A stretch of DNA of 64,000 bases from NCBI GenBank assembly GCA_964530115.1, contig CAZGYD010000104.1, positions 6,931 to 70,930 on the forward strand, in the 5' to 3' direction. The stretch comes from Fen-999 sp964530115 (GTDB lineage: Bacteria; Pseudomonadota; Gammaproteobacteria; Burkholderiales; Rhodocyclaceae). Shown piece after piece: positions 10,765 through 20,526 of this stretch. Position 1 is the stretch's first letter. Each line of letters begins with the position of its first letter. The notes beneath the pieces are model-generated. The model had not been told where the DNA came from, made no database searches, and was given only the letters and a program-made list of their open reading frames with translations. The translations under genes and the position numbers were made by a program.

Positions 10765-11068
10765 GGGGCTCTGCGGCGAGCGCCGGGGCCGCACGGCGTG
10801 TTACGGCGGCTGAGTTTTCCGAAAAGCACAGGGCCTCGCCTATCGGCGATCCACGGCCAAGCGAGGGAAGGGCGGAAGCCCCGCAGCTTTGGAGAGGGCC
10901 CCGTGGTACATCGAGGCATCGCGTTTGGCGGGCGCTTCGGCCAACTCCATGACCTTCGCCGAGCGCCAGGCGGTGGCCGCGTCACACTCCGGGACGTCCA
11001 GCCATCGTCCCGGACACGCAGGATCGACCTCACATTGTCGACGTCCGATCGACTGCGGCTGCCGCTCA
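10765..11068. other. 304-bp intergenic region holding a long-form repeat
   Basis: The stretch between the YbaY-NlpE stop and the SDR stop holds repeat copy 4 at 10795-10884. The remaining 180 bp have open frames on both strands, but none has a credible start, ribosome site or recognisable protein, and I see no terminator with a T-run. Confidence 0.6.
10795..10884 (-). repeat. dispersed repeat copy 4, long form
   Basis: The core is at 10795-10820, with one extra T in the GTTTTC. A hairpin (TCGCC, loop TATC, GGCGA) lies at 10836-10849, and CGGAAGCC at 10873-10880, 78 bp after the core start. The hairpin sequence differs from copy 3 but its position and form are similar. Copies 3 and 4 are direct repeats around the YbaY-NlpE gene. 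Confidence 0.75.
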
Positions 11069-11854
11069 TCAGAACGTCCCGGGATAGGCGCCGCCGTCGA
11101 GCAGCCAGTTCTGGCCGGTGATGTAGCCGGCCTGCCGGCTGCACAGCCAGGCACAGGCCGCGCCGAACTCCTCGGGATCGCCCATCCTGCCCGCAGGAAT
11201 GGCGGCGACCCGGGCCGCCAGCGCCTGCTCGTAGCTCACGCCCTGTGCCTTCGCCTGGCCGCCGATCACGGTTCGGATGCGATCCGTGTCGAAGAGTCCC
11301 GGCAGCAGGTTGTTGATGGTCACGTTGTGCTTCACGGTCTTGCGCGCGAGGCCAGCGACGAAGCCGGTGAGCCCCGAGCGGGCGCCGTTGGAGAGGCCGA
11401 GCACGTCGATGGGCGCCTTCACCGCGCCGGAGGTGATATTCACGATGCGGCCGAACTGCCGCGCGATCATGCCGTCCACCGTCGCCTTGATGAGTTCGAT
11501 GGGCGTCAGCATGTTGGCGTCGAGCGCCCTCAGCCAGTCCTCGCGCGACCAGTCACGGAAATCGCCGGGCGGGGGGCCGCCCGCGTTGGTCACCAGGATG
11601 TCCGGCCGGGGACATGCCGCGAGCGCAGCGGCGCGCCCTTCGGGCGTCGTGATGTCCGCAGCCACGGCAATCACCGGCGCATTACCACGGCTGAGTTTAC
11701 GCAGCTCTTCGGCCGTCGCTTCCAGCGCCTCGCGTCCGCGCGCGACGATGGTCACCGAAACGCCCTCGCGGGCCAGCGCCAGTGCGCAAGCCCGCCCCAG
11801 TCCCCTGCTCGCGGCGCACACCAGCGCCCGCCTGCCTTCGATGCCCAGATCCAT
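11069..11854 (-). CDS. SDR family oxidoreductase
   Basis: 261 residues from an ATG at 11854 preceded by AAAGGAG. The Rossmann motif is A-S-R-G-L-G-R-A in place of the usual T-G-x-x-x-G-x-G, followed by N-A-G-G near residue 88. The usual catalytic Y-x-x-x-K is not obvious: the region around N-I-T-S-G-A-V-K-A-P continues L-G-L-S-N-G-A-R-S, so Y and K appear to be N and R. This resembles atypical SDR proteins annotated 3-oxoacyl-ACP reductase-like. Residues near 55 read R-K-L-S-R-G-N-A-P, encoded by repeat copy 5. The gene is divergent from the TAXI-TRAP operon. The substrate is unknown. Confidence 0.82.
   Translation of the reverse strand: MDLGIEGRRALVCAASRGLGRACALALAREGVSVTIVARGREALEATAEELRKLSRGNAPVIAVAADITTPEGRAAALAACPRPDILVTNAGGPPPGDFRDWSREDWLRALDANMLTPIELIKATVDGMIARQFGRIVNITSGAVKAPIDVLGLSNGARSGLTGFVAGLARKTVKHNVTINNLLPGLFDTDRIRTVIGGQAKAQGVSYEQALAARVAAIPAGRMGDPEEFGAACAWLCSRQAGYITGQNWLLDGGAYPGTF
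11676..11700 (-). repeat. dispersed repeat copy 5 (inside SDR gene)
   Basis: It keeps a 17-base exact run, TTACCACGGCTGAGTTT, with three changes at the edges. The sense orientation matches the host gene, in the K-L-S-R-G-N-A-P frame. Confidence 0.7.
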
Positions 11855-11968
11855 CGCCCGCTCCTTTCGCCGATCCACCGACACTGCGCATCCTACCCCT
11901 TGGCGGCAAGCGATCAGGAGCGCCGCGTCTGACATAGAATCGATCCACACGACAACGGAGGAGAAACC

Positions 11969-12913
11969 ATGAAGACACATGCGCTGCTCGCCGCTTCCCT
12001 GCTTGCCCTGGCCTCGGCCACCAGCCAGGCCAGCGAGTTCATCAACGTGCTCACCGGCGGCACCAGCGGCGTCTATTACCCGCTCGGCGTTTCGCTGACG
12101 CAGATCTACGCGAAGGTGATGCCCGAGGCGAAGGCATCGGTGCAGGCGACCAAGGCGAGCGCCGAGAACCTCAACCTGCTGCAGGCGGGACGCGGCGAAG
12201 TGGCCTTCACGCTCGGCGACACGCTCAACGAAGCCTGGAAGGGCAACGAGGAAGCGGGGTTCAAGGCACCGTTGAGGAAGCTGCGCACCATCGCAGCCAT
12301 CTACCCCAACTACATCCACTTCATCGCCAGCGCCGACTCGGGCATCAAGACGCTCGCCGACCTCAAGGGCAAGCGCGTGTCGGTCGGCGCACCCAGGAGC
12401 GGCACCGAGCTCAACAGCCGGGACATCCTGCGCGGTGCGGGCATGAGCTACAAGGACCTGGGCAAGGTCGAGTACCTCGGCTACGCCGAATCCGTCGAGC
12501 TGATCAAGAACCGCCAGCTCGACGCCACGCTCCTTTCGTCCGGCCTGGGCGTCGCGGCCGTGCGCGATCTCGCCACCGCGGTGAAAATCGTCGTCCTGCC
12601 GATCCCGCCCGAGATCGTCGCCGGGATCGGCGAAGCGGCCTACCAGTCCGGCGTCATACCGGCCAATACCTACAACGGCCAGACCTCGGACGTACCGACC
12701 GTCGCGGTGCAGAACTTCCTCGTCACCCACGAAGGCGTGCCGGCCGACACGGTCTACAAGATGACGAAGTCGATGTTCGAGAACCTCGACGCGATGGTCG
12801 CCGCGCACGCCGCCGCCAAGGCGATCCGCAAGGAAACGGCCGCCGTCGGCTCTCCCGTGCCGTTGCACCCGGGTGCCGAGAGGTATTACCGCGAGGCCGG
12901 CCTGCTGAAGTAG
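11969..12913 (+). CDS. TAXI family TRAP transporter substrate-binding protein
   Basis: 314 residues with a clear signal peptide of about 22 residues ending S-Q-A. The mature protein begins E-F-I-N-V-L-T-G-G-T-S-G-V-Y-Y-P-L-G, the standard TAXI opening. A strong GGAGGAG ribosome site precedes the ATG. TAXI proteins deliver a substrate, often an organic acid or amino acid such as glutamate, to a TRAP permease in the inner membrane. The permease gene starts 23 bp downstream. The substrate cannot be read from sequence. Confidence 0.92.
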   Translation: MKTHALLAASLLALASATSQASEFINVLTGGTSGVYYPLGVSLTQIYAKVMPEAKASVQATKASAENLNLLQAGRGEVAFTLGDTLNEAWKGNEEAGFKAPLRKLRTIAAIYPNYIHFIASADSGIKTLADLKGKRVSVGAPRSGTELNSRDILRGAGMSYKDLGKVEYLGYAESVELIKNRQLDATLLSSGLGVAAVRDLATAVKIVVLPIPPEIVAGIGEAAYQSGVIPANTYNGQTSDVPTVAVQNFLVTHEGVPADTVYKMTKSMFENLDAMVAAHAAAKAIRKETAAVGSPVPLHPGAERYYREAGLLK

Positions 12914-12936
12914 GCGGGCCACCGCAGCCGATCTGA

Positions 12937-15033
12937 ATGACGATCCCGGTCGATCACAGCGCCGCGCCCGATCACGGCCAGGAGGCCGCTTCCGAGCATG
13001 GCGTGCAGCGCCGTCTCGGCGGCGGCTGGGCGCGCGTGCTGACGGGCATGTGTCTCGCCTTCTCCGCGTACCAGATCGTCGTCGCCGCCTTCCATCCGCT
13101 GTCGAGCCTGGTCACGCGCTCGCTGCACGTCGGCTTCCTGCTCTCGATCACCTTCATCCTCTACCCTTCTTTCAAGAGCGGCGCGAAGCTCTCGAAAGTC
13201 AGCCGCGGTGACACACTGCTGGCCATCGGCGCCTTCGCGCTATCGATGTACCACTGGATCTTCGAGGCCGATCTGATCCAGCGCGCCGGCGAGCCGTCGA
13301 CCGCCGACCTCGCCGTCGGCACGGCGCTGGTGATTCTCTGCTTCGAGGCGGCGCGGCGCATCCTCGGTCTCGCGCTTCCCCTCGTCTGCGGCCTGTTCCT
13401 GCTCTACGGCCTGTTCGGCCAGCATCTGCCGGGCGATCTCGCCCACCGCGGTTACGGCTTCGACCAGATCGTCGGCCAGCTCGCGCTCGGTACGGAAGGC
13501 ATCTTCGGCATCCCGACGCTGGTCTCGGCAACCTACATCTTCCTGTTCATCCTCTTCGGCGCCTTCCTCGAGCAGGCCGGCATGATCCATCTGTTCAACT
13601 CCTTCGCGCTCGGCCTGGTCGGCCATGCGAAGGGCGGTCCCGGCAAGGTGTCGATCCTCTCCTCGGGCCTCATGGGCACCATCTCCGGCTCGGGTGTCGC
13701 CAACGTGCTGACCACCGGCCAGTTCACCATCCCGCTGATGAAGAGGTTCGGCTACTCGGGCGTGTTCGCGGGCGCGGTCGAGGCCACCGCGTCGATGGGC
13801 GGGCAGATCATGCCGCCGGTGATGGGCGCGGTTGCCTTCATCATGGCCGAGAACCTCAACGTACCTTACGCCGAGATCGTCAAGGCGGCGGCCATCCCGG
13901 CCGTGCTCTACTACGTGACGGCCTTCTGGATGGTGCACCTCGAAGCCGGCCGCAGGGGGCTGACCGGCCTGCCCAAGGACCAGTGCCCGAACCCCTGGCG
14001 CGCGCTGCGCGAGCAGTGGTTCCTGGTGCTGCCGCTCGCCGTGCTGGTCTGGATGCTGTTCAACGGCTTCACGCCGATGTTCGCCGGCATGACCGGCCTG
14101 GCGCTCACCGCCATCCTGATCCTCGCCGCAGCCATCGCGGCGCGCCTTTCCTCCACTGCCTTCCGCTACGTGTTCTGGATCGCCGTCGGCCTCGCCGCCG
14201 CGCTGTTCGTGGCACAGATGGAACGCTGGGGCGTGCAGCCGGTGCTTGCGCTGGTGGTGGCGCTGGTGGCGATCGTCTTCTCCGTCAAGGGTGGCCGGAA
14301 GACCCTGCACGCGATGAAGAACGGACTCGTCGACGGCGCCCGCCAGGCCCTGCCCGTCGGCGTGGCCTGCGCCATCGTCGGCGTCATCATCGGCGTGCTG
14401 ACGCTGACCGGCGCGGCCTCCAGCTTCGCCGGCTTCATCCTCGGGGTCGGCGAACAGAACCTGTTCCTCTCGCTGGTGCTGACCATGCTGGTCTGTCTGG
14501 TGCTCGGCATGGGCATCCCGACCATCCCCAACTACATCATCACCAGTTCGATCGCCGCGCCGGCTCTGCTCAAGCTCGGCGTGCCGCTGATCGTCAGCCA
14601 CATGTTCGTCTTCTATTTCGGCATCATGGCCGACCTGACGCCGCCCGTGGCGCTCGCCGCCTTCGCGGCAAGCTCCATCGCCCGGGAGCCGGCGATGAAG
14701 ATCGGCGTCAAGGCGGTGCAGATCGCCATCGCCGGTTTCGTCATCCCCTACATGGCGGTGTACGACCATGCCCTGATGCTTCAGGGCGACCCGAGCCTGC
14801 CGGCCGTCGCCTACATCGTCTTCAAGGCCGTGCTCGCCATCGTCCTCTGGGGCACCGCCGCCATCGGCCACTGGCGTGCCCGCCTGAACCTTGCAGAGCG
14901 CATCGTCGCCGCCGCGGGCGCCTTCCTGCTGGTCGCCGCACTGCCGCTCACCGACGAACTCGGCTTCGCCAGCGCCGCGATTTTCATCGCCTGGCACTGG
15001 CTGCGCACGCGCCGGCCGCACGCTGCCGCCTGA
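12937..15033 (+). CDS. TRAP transporter fused permease (DctQM type)
   Basis: 698 residues with many hydrophobic segments. The small 4-TM part and the large 12-TM part are fused, as is usual for TAXI systems. Landmarks are S-G-V-A-N-V-L-T-T-G-Q-F-T-I-P near residue 250, M-G-G-Q-I-M-P-P near 285 and G-M-G-I-P-T-I-P-N-Y near 525. It uses an ion gradient to import the substrate delivered by the TAXI protein. The stop overlaps the next ATG by one base (TGATG). The segment K-V-S-R-G-D at 13194-13217 weakly resembles the dispersed repeat. Confidence 0.92.
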   Translation: MTIPVDHSAAPDHGQEAASEHGVQRRLGGGWARVLTGMCLAFSAYQIVVAAFHPLSSLVTRSLHVGFLLSITFILYPSFKSGAKLSKVSRGDTLLAIGAFALSMYHWIFEADLIQRAGEPSTADLAVGTALVILCFEAARRILGLALPLVCGLFLLYGLFGQHLPGDLAHRGYGFDQIVGQLALGTEGIFGIPTLVSATYIFLFILFGAFLEQAGMIHLFNSFALGLVGHAKGGPGKVSILSSGLMGTISGSGVANVLTTGQFTIPLMKRFGYSGVFAGAVEATASMGGQIMPPVMGAVAFIMAENLNVPYAEIVKAAAIPAVLYYVTAFWMVHLEAGRRGLTGLPKDQCPNPWRALREQWFLVLPLAVLVWMLFNGFTPMFAGMTGLALTAILILAAAIAARLSSTAFRYVFWIAVGLAAALFVAQMERWGVQPVLALVVALVAIVFSVKGGRKTLHAMKNGLVDGARQALPVGVACAIVGVIIGVLTLTGAASSFAGFILGVGEQNLFLSLVLTMLVCLVLGMGIPTIPNYIITSSIAAPALLKLGVPLIVSHMFVFYFGIMADLTPPVALAAFAASSIAREPAMKIGVKAVQIAIAGFVIPYMAVYDHALMLQGDPSLPAVAYIVFKAVLAIVLWGTAAIGHWRARLNLAERIVAAAGAFLLVAALPLTDELGFASAAIFIAWHWLRTRRPHAAA

Positions 15034-15407
15034 TGCCGCTCTGCCTCGCTGCCGGCACGCTCACCGCCGTGCTGGCCGTCGAAACCTTCACCCTGGCGTG
15101 GACACACTCGATCGAGAAACTGCGGTGGGAAGAGGACTGGCGCATCGAAGGCGGGGTCCTCGTGATCACCGAAGCGCGCATCCGCGGCACCGGCGCGGGG
15201 ATGGAACCGCCCGCCGGCGCGGTGCTCGAACGGGGCGTCTGGCACTACACGCCGGTGGTCAGGCTGACGCAGCTGCGCCTTGCGCATTCACCCCACGCGG
15301 CAGGCTACGAACTCTGCATCGGCGGCCAATGCCGGGCCCTTGCCGACCACCTGCCGGGCCTGGCGGATCAGGCCGTGCTGACCCTGCAGCCCTGCGCCGA
15401 CGACTGA
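15033..15407 (+). CDS. DUF1850 domain protein
   Basis: 124 residues, beginning within the permease stop codon. The motif T-H-S-I-E-K-L-R-W-E-E-D-W, followed by T-E-A-R-I-R-G-T-G-A-G-M, is the DUF1850 hallmark. The start is hydrophobic and may be a weak signal sequence. The family is found almost only beside TAXI-TRAP genes, so an accessory role in transport is inferred from context; no activity is known. Repeat copy 6 starts five bases after the stop. Confidence 0.85.
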   Translation: MPLCLAAGTLTAVLAVETFTLAWTHSIEKLRWEEDWRIEGGVLVITEARIRGTGAGMEPPAGAVLERGVWHYTPVVRLTQLRLAHSPHAAGYELCIGGQCRALADHLPGLADQAVLTLQPCADD

Positions 15408-15411
15408 TCGC

Positions 15412-15436
15412 GGCGTATTACGACGGCTGAGTTTCG
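15412..15436 (-). repeat. dispersed repeat copy 6 (intergenic)
   Basis: It lies between the convergent DUF1850 and guaA stops. One change from consensus: AATACG for AACACG. Confidence 0.8.
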
Positions 15437-15477
15437 GGGCTGGCGGAAGAAGAGCCGAAGCTGCCGCGCCCGCCGGC

Positions 15478-17043
<1,566 letters not shown>

Positions 17044-17056
17044 GTGCTTGGTCTCG

Positions 17057-17086
17057 AAAAAAGAAAGGCGGCCGGGGCCGCCTTTC
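17057..17086 (-). terminator. intrinsic terminator between guaB and guaA
   Basis: GAAAGGCGGCC (17063-17073) and GGCCGCCTTTC (17076-17086) form an 11-bp perfect inverted repeat. Transcribed leftward, it is followed by six U (the A-run 17057-17062). It sits after the guaB stop and just before the guaA start, so it probably attenuates guaA transcription. Confidence 0.75.
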
Positions 17087-17101
17087 TTGTACTTGCGGCA
17101 A

Positions 17102-18562
17102 TCAATCGACGTGGTAGTTCGGCGCTTCCTTGGTGATCTGCACGTCGTGCACGTGCGACTCGCGGATGCCGGCCGAGGTGATCTCGACGAACTCGGCGTG
17201 CTCGTGCATCTCGGCGATGGTCCTGCAGCCGAGATAGCCCATCGACGAGCGCAGGCCGCCCATCAGCTGGTGGATCACCGCGGTGACCGGTCCCTTGTAG
17301 GGCACGCGACCCTCGATGCCCTCGGGCACGAGCTTCTCGACGTTGGCGTCGGAATCCTGGAAGTAGCGGTCGGCCGCGCCCTCCTTCATCGCCCCGAGCG
17401 AACCCATGCCGCGATAGGACTTGTACGAGCGGCCCTGGTAGAGCACCGTTTCGCCCGGCGCCTCCTCGGTTCCGGCGAACAGGCCGCCGAGCATCACCGC
17501 ATGCGCGCCGGCGGCGATCGCCTTGGCGATGTCGCCCGAGTAGCGGATGCCGCCGTCGGCGATCAGCGGCACGTCGCTGCCGACGAGCGCCGTGGCGACG
17601 TTGTCGACAGCAGTGATCTGCGGCACGCCGACACCGGCGACGATACGCGTCGTGCAGATCGAGCCGGGGCCGATGCCGACCTTGACGCCGTCGGCGCCGT
17701 GATCGACGAGCGCCCGCGCGGCATCGCCGGTGGCGATGTTGCCGCCGATGACCTCGACCTGGGGAAAGTTTTTCTTGACCCAGGCCACGCGCGAGAGCAC
17801 GCCCTGTGAATGGCCGTGGGCCGTATCGACGACGATCACGTCGACGCCGGCCTCGACGAGAAGCTCGGTGCGTTCTTCCGTGCCTTCACCGGTGCCGATC
17901 GCCGCGCCGACGCGCAGGCGGCCATGGGCATCCTTGGCTGCGAACGGGTGTTCCGTGGACTTCAGGATGTCCTTGACCGTCATCAGGCCGCGCAGCTCGA
18001 AATCATCGTTGATGACCAAGACACGCTCGAGCCGGTGCTTGTGCATCAGCGCCTTGGCCTCGTCGAGCGAAGCGCCCTCCTTGACCGTCACCAGCCGCTC
18101 ACGCGGCGTCATGATGTTGGCGACGACTTCGTCGAGCCGGGTCTCGAAGCGCAGGTCACGGTTGGTGACGATGCCGACCACCTTGCCGCCGTCGACGACG
18201 GGCAGACCGGAAATGCGGTGGGCACGGGTCAGGGCGAGGACCTCGCGCACGGTCATCGTCGGCGGAATGGTGATCGGGTCCTTGAGCACGCCGGACTCGA
18301 AGCGCTTGACCTTGGCGACCTCGGCGGCCTGGGCCTTGGGCTTCAAGTTCTTGTGGATGATGCCGATACCGCCTTCCTGGGCCAGGGCGATGGCCAGCCG
18401 GGATTCGGTCACGGTGTCCATCGCAGCCGAGACGAGCGGGAGATTGAGACGGATGTTGCGGGTCAGTCGGGTCGCCAGGCTGACATCCCGCGGCAGGATC
18501 GTCGAGTGGGCGGGAACCAGGAGGACGTCGTCGAACGTCAGCGCCTTCCGGGTGAGTCGCAT
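17102..18562 (-). CDS. guaB: IMP dehydrogenase
   Basis: 486 residues. It begins L-T-F-D-D-V-L-L-V-P. A CBS pair occupies about residues 95-205 (H-R-I-S-G-L-P-V-V-D). The catalytic loop is G-S-I-C-T-T-R-I near residue 303, and the flap region has Y-R-G-M-G-S-L-G-A-M. It oxidises IMP to XMP with NAD, the committed step to GMP, and is upstream of guaA in the same direction. A sigma-70-like promoter lies just before it. Confidence 0.97.
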   Translation of the reverse strand: MRLTRKALTFDDVLLVPAHSTILPRDVSLATRLTRNIRLNLPLVSAAMDTVTESRLAIALAQEGGIGIIHKNLKPKAQAAEVAKVKRFESGVLKDPITIPPTMTVREVLALTRAHRISGLPVVDGGKVVGIVTNRDLRFETRLDEVVANIMTPRERLVTVKEGASLDEAKALMHKHRLERVLVINDDFELRGLMTVKDILKSTEHPFAAKDAHGRLRVGAAIGTGEGTEERTELLVEAGVDVIVVDTAHGHSQGVLSRVAWVKKNFPQVEVIGGNIATGDAARALVDHGADGVKVGIGPGSICTTRIVAGVGVPQITAVDNVATALVGSDVPLIADGGIRYSGDIAKAIAAGAHAVMLGGLFAGTEEAPGETVLYQGRSYKSYRGMGSLGAMKEGAADRYFQDSDANVEKLVPEGIEGRVPYKGPVTAVIHQLMGGLRSSMGYLGCRTIAEMHEHAEFVEITSAGIRESHVHDVQITKEAPNYHVD

Positions 18563-18588
18563 GCTGTTTTCCTCGCTTGCAAAAGCCT

Positions 18589-18618
18589 ATTATACGCGGG
18601 CGCTGCAAACGCCCGCAA
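18589..18618 (-). promoter_or_regulatory. guaB promoter
   Basis: Read leftward: TTGCGG at 18618-18613, an 18-bp spacer, then a perfect TATAAT at 18594-18589. The -10 is 27 bp upstream of the guaB ATG. Confidence 0.6.
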
Positions 18619-18639
18619 ACGTCGAACCGGAGACGCCCG

Positions 18640-19116
18640 ATGCGCCTCGTGATTACGATGTCATTGCTGCTCCTGACCGCCGCGACATCCGCGCAGGTAT
18701 ACACATGGCGCGATGCGAGCGGCAAGATCCATTATGCCGACCAGCCGCCGACCGATCGCGGTGCGGTCGTGAGAAAGCTCGGTCCGGCCCGCTCGGAGAG
18801 CGCCGATGCTGCCCCGGCGACCCAAGCCGCCGACGAGCGGCGCGCCGAGGCAGCCAGGGCGCGCAGCGAGGAAAAAGAAAAGGCGGCCGAATCGGAAAAG
18901 CGCCGTGCCGAGGACGCCCAGCGCCAGCTCGCCTGCGAGCGCGCACGGACCAACCTGCAGGGACTGGAGTCCGGTCAGATCCGTTTCCGCCTGAGGCCGG
19001 ACGGCGAGCGCGAGGCGCTCGACGGTGCGGTGCGCGAGGCCGAACTCGCCGAAGCCCGGCGTGCCGTCGAGATCAATTGCAGCCCGCGGCCGCCGGCAAC
19101 GGCCACGAAGAAATAG
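18640..19116 (+). CDS. DUF4124 domain envelope protein
   Basis: 158 residues from the ATG at 18640, preceded by GGAG. A signal peptide of about 20 residues ends T-S-A-Q. It is followed by the DUF4124 core V-Y-T-W-R-D-A-S-G-K-I-H-Y-A-D-Q-P-P. A charged, Ala/Glu-rich helical stretch (about residues 60-105) is probably a coiled coil, and two cysteines lie at about 106 and 147. Such proteins are common in the betaproteobacterial periplasm and have no established function. It is divergent from guaB and convergent with rnfH. Confidence 0.8.
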   Translation: MRLVITMSLLLLTAATSAQVYTWRDASGKIHYADQPPTDRGAVVRKLGPARSESADAAPATQAADERRAEAARARSEEKEKAAESEKRRAEDAQRQLACERARTNLQGLESGQIRFRLRPDGEREALDGAVREAELAEARRAVEINCSPRPPATATKK

Positions 19117-19131
19117 CCGCGACGGGATCGG

Positions 19132-19458
19132 CTACTCGGCGGCTTCTTCCGCGGCGCCGCCGCCCTTCTTCATGACCTTGCCCTCGGCGGCGCGCTGCTT
19201 GCGCACCTCTTTCGGGTCGGCGATCAGCGGCCGGTAGATCTCGACGCGGTCACGGTCCCGGAGCACCGTGTCGGGCTTGGCCAGCTTGGCATAGATACCG
19301 AACCTGCCCTTGGCGAGATCGATTTCCGGATAGCGCTCGATCAGACCCGACGCCTCGACGGCCTGCCTGAGCGTGCTGCCCTCGGGCAGCTGTAGGCGGA
19401 TCACTTCTTGTCGGTCCGGTTTGGCGTAAGCGACTTCGATCTGGATCGTTTCAGCCAT
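19132..19458 (-). CDS. rnfH: RnfH family ubiquitin-like protein
   Basis: 108 residues. The family pattern is I-Q-I-E-V-A-Y-A at the start, L-P-E-G-S-T-L-R-Q-A-V near residue 26, and R-V-E-I-Y-R-P-L-I-A-D-P-K near residue 75. The fold is beta-grasp. Its role is unknown, despite the name taken from Rnf clusters. It overlaps ratA by 8 bp. The ratA-rnfH pair divergent from smpB is a widely conserved arrangement. Confidence 0.88.
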   Translation of the reverse strand: MAETIQIEVAYAKPDRQEVIRLQLPEGSTLRQAVEASGLIERYPEIDLAKGRFGIYAKLAKPDTVLRDRDRVEIYRPLIADPKEVRKQRAAEGKVMKKGGGAAEEAAE

Positions 19459-19882
19459 AGACTTGTTTCGCCCGCTTGACGAAGGAATCGACGAAGGTGC
19501 TGACGATGTGGTGGAAGACCGGCCCCAGCGCCTTCTCGAGGATTCGGCTGGAAAATTCGTAGCTCAGCCGGAACTCCACCTTGCAGGCCGTCTCGCCGAG
19601 CGGCGTGAACTTCCAGCCGCCGCTCATGTGGTGGAACGGCCCTTCGCGCAGTTCGATGTTCATCCAGCGCGGCACCTCCTTGGCGTTCTCGGTGGCGAAG
19701 TGGGCCTTCAGCCCGTGGAAATTGATGTGAATCCGCGCCGCCGTCTTGGTCTCGGTCCGCTCGAGGAGTTCGGTGCCGCCGCACCAGGCGAGGAACTTCG
19801 GATAGTCCTCGACGCGGTCGACCAGTTCAAACATCTGCGCAGGCGTGTATTCGATGAGGATGGACCTTTCGACGACGGCCAT
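19451..19882 (-). CDS. ratA: RatA/COQ10-type START-like protein
   Basis: 143 residues: S-I-L-I-E-Y-T-P-A-Q-M-F-E-L-V-D near the start, V-E-D-Y-P-K-F-L-A-W-C near residue 27, and the C-terminal F-V-K-R-A-K-Q-V-Y-G. The family includes E. coli RatA, reported to inhibit 70S assembly, and eukaryotic COQ10, which binds ubiquinone. Which role applies here is open; a ubiquinone chaperone is equally possible. The start faces smpB across 48 bp. Confidence 0.88.
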   Translation of the reverse strand: MAVVERSILIEYTPAQMFELVDRVEDYPKFLAWCGGTELLERTETKTAARIHINFHGLKAHFATENAKEVPRWMNIELREGPFHHMSGGWKFTPLGETACKVEFRLSYEFSSRILEKALGPVFHHIVSTFVDSFVKRAKQVYG

Positions 19883-19897
19883 GGGACTGTGCTGGAT

Positions 19898-19915
19898 TAG
19901 AATGCAGCGATTCTA
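19898..19915. promoter_or_regulatory. face-to-face -10 elements between ratA and smpB
   Basis: TAGAAT at 19898-19903 and its reverse complement ATTCTA at 19910-19915 form a perfect inverted repeat with a 6-bp gap. Each could be the -10 for one of the divergent genes. No good -35 is visible on either side. Confidence 0.4.
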
Positions 19916-19930
19916 TCCCGCCATGCAGCG

Positions 19931-20377
19931 ATGAGCATCGTCGAGAACAAGAAGGCCTGGCACGACTACTTCATCGAGGAAAAGTACGAGGCAGGCCTCG
20001 TGCTCGAAGGCTGGGAGGCCAAGGCGATCCGCGCCGGGCGGGCGCAGATCAAGGAGGCCTACGTCGTCATCAAGGACGGCGAACTCTTCCTGATCGGCGC
20101 CCACATCAGCCCCCTGGCGCAGGCTTCGACCCACGTCAAGGCCGACCCGACACGCACGCGCAAGCTCCTGCTCCACGCGCGGGAGATCGACAAGCTGATC
20201 GGCAAGGTAGAACGCGCGGGCTACGCGCTGGTGCCGCTCGACCTCCACTACTCGAAGGGCCGGATCAAGCTTGAGATCGGGCTGGCCAAGGGCAAGAAAC
20301 AATACGACAAGCGCGAATCGGAAAAGCAGCGCGACTGGCAGCGCGAGAAGAGCCGCCTGATGAAATCCACCCGCTGA
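19931..20377 (+). CDS. smpB: SsrA-binding protein SmpB
   Basis: 148 residues with the SmpB signature N-K-K-A-W-H-D-Y-F-I and G-L-V-L-E-G-W-E-A-K-A-I-R. The basic C-terminal tail is K-G-K-K-Q-Y-D-K-R. It binds tmRNA and brings it to stalled ribosomes. No ssrA gene is found in this window. The 149 bp after the stop hold repeat copy 7 and short GC-rich palindromes but no clear terminator. Confidence 0.96.
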   Translation: MSIVENKKAWHDYFIEEKYEAGLVLEGWEAKAIRAGRAQIKEAYVVIKDGELFLIGAHISPLAQASTHVKADPTRTRKLLLHAREIDKLIGKVERAGYALVPLDLHYSKGRIKLEIGLAKGKKQYDKRESEKQRDWQREKSRLMKSTR

Positions 20378-20491
20378 GCGGCGCTTCCCGGGCCAGCCAC
20401 CCGAAGAAGCGGCTTCTGCGCCGGCGCATGCGCAGCAGGAAGGTCCCGGGACCTGCCAAGCGTGCTTTCCGCAGGCGAGGGTGAGCCGGCC

Positions 20492-20516
20492 GGCGTGTTA
20501 CCGCGGCTGAGTTTCG
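20492..20516 (-). repeat. dispersed repeat copy 7 (intergenic)
   Basis: An exact consensus match with CG as the variable pair, 10 bp beyond the paraslipin stop in the sense of that gene. Confidence 0.8.
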
Positions 20517-20526
20517 CGGCGCGGCC

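Noticed and set aside
10840..11154. A minus-strand ORF of about 100 codons downstream of the SDR gene
   Set aside because: It overlaps the SDR gene end and the repeat, has no ribosome site, and matches nothing I recognise.
13194..13217. GAAAGTCAGCCGCGGTGACA in the TRAP permease as a thirteenth repeat copy
   Set aside because: Four or five mismatches, including the end of the right half. The K-V-S-R-G-D it encodes lies where the family has a similar K-V-P-W-Y-D turn, so chance is likely.
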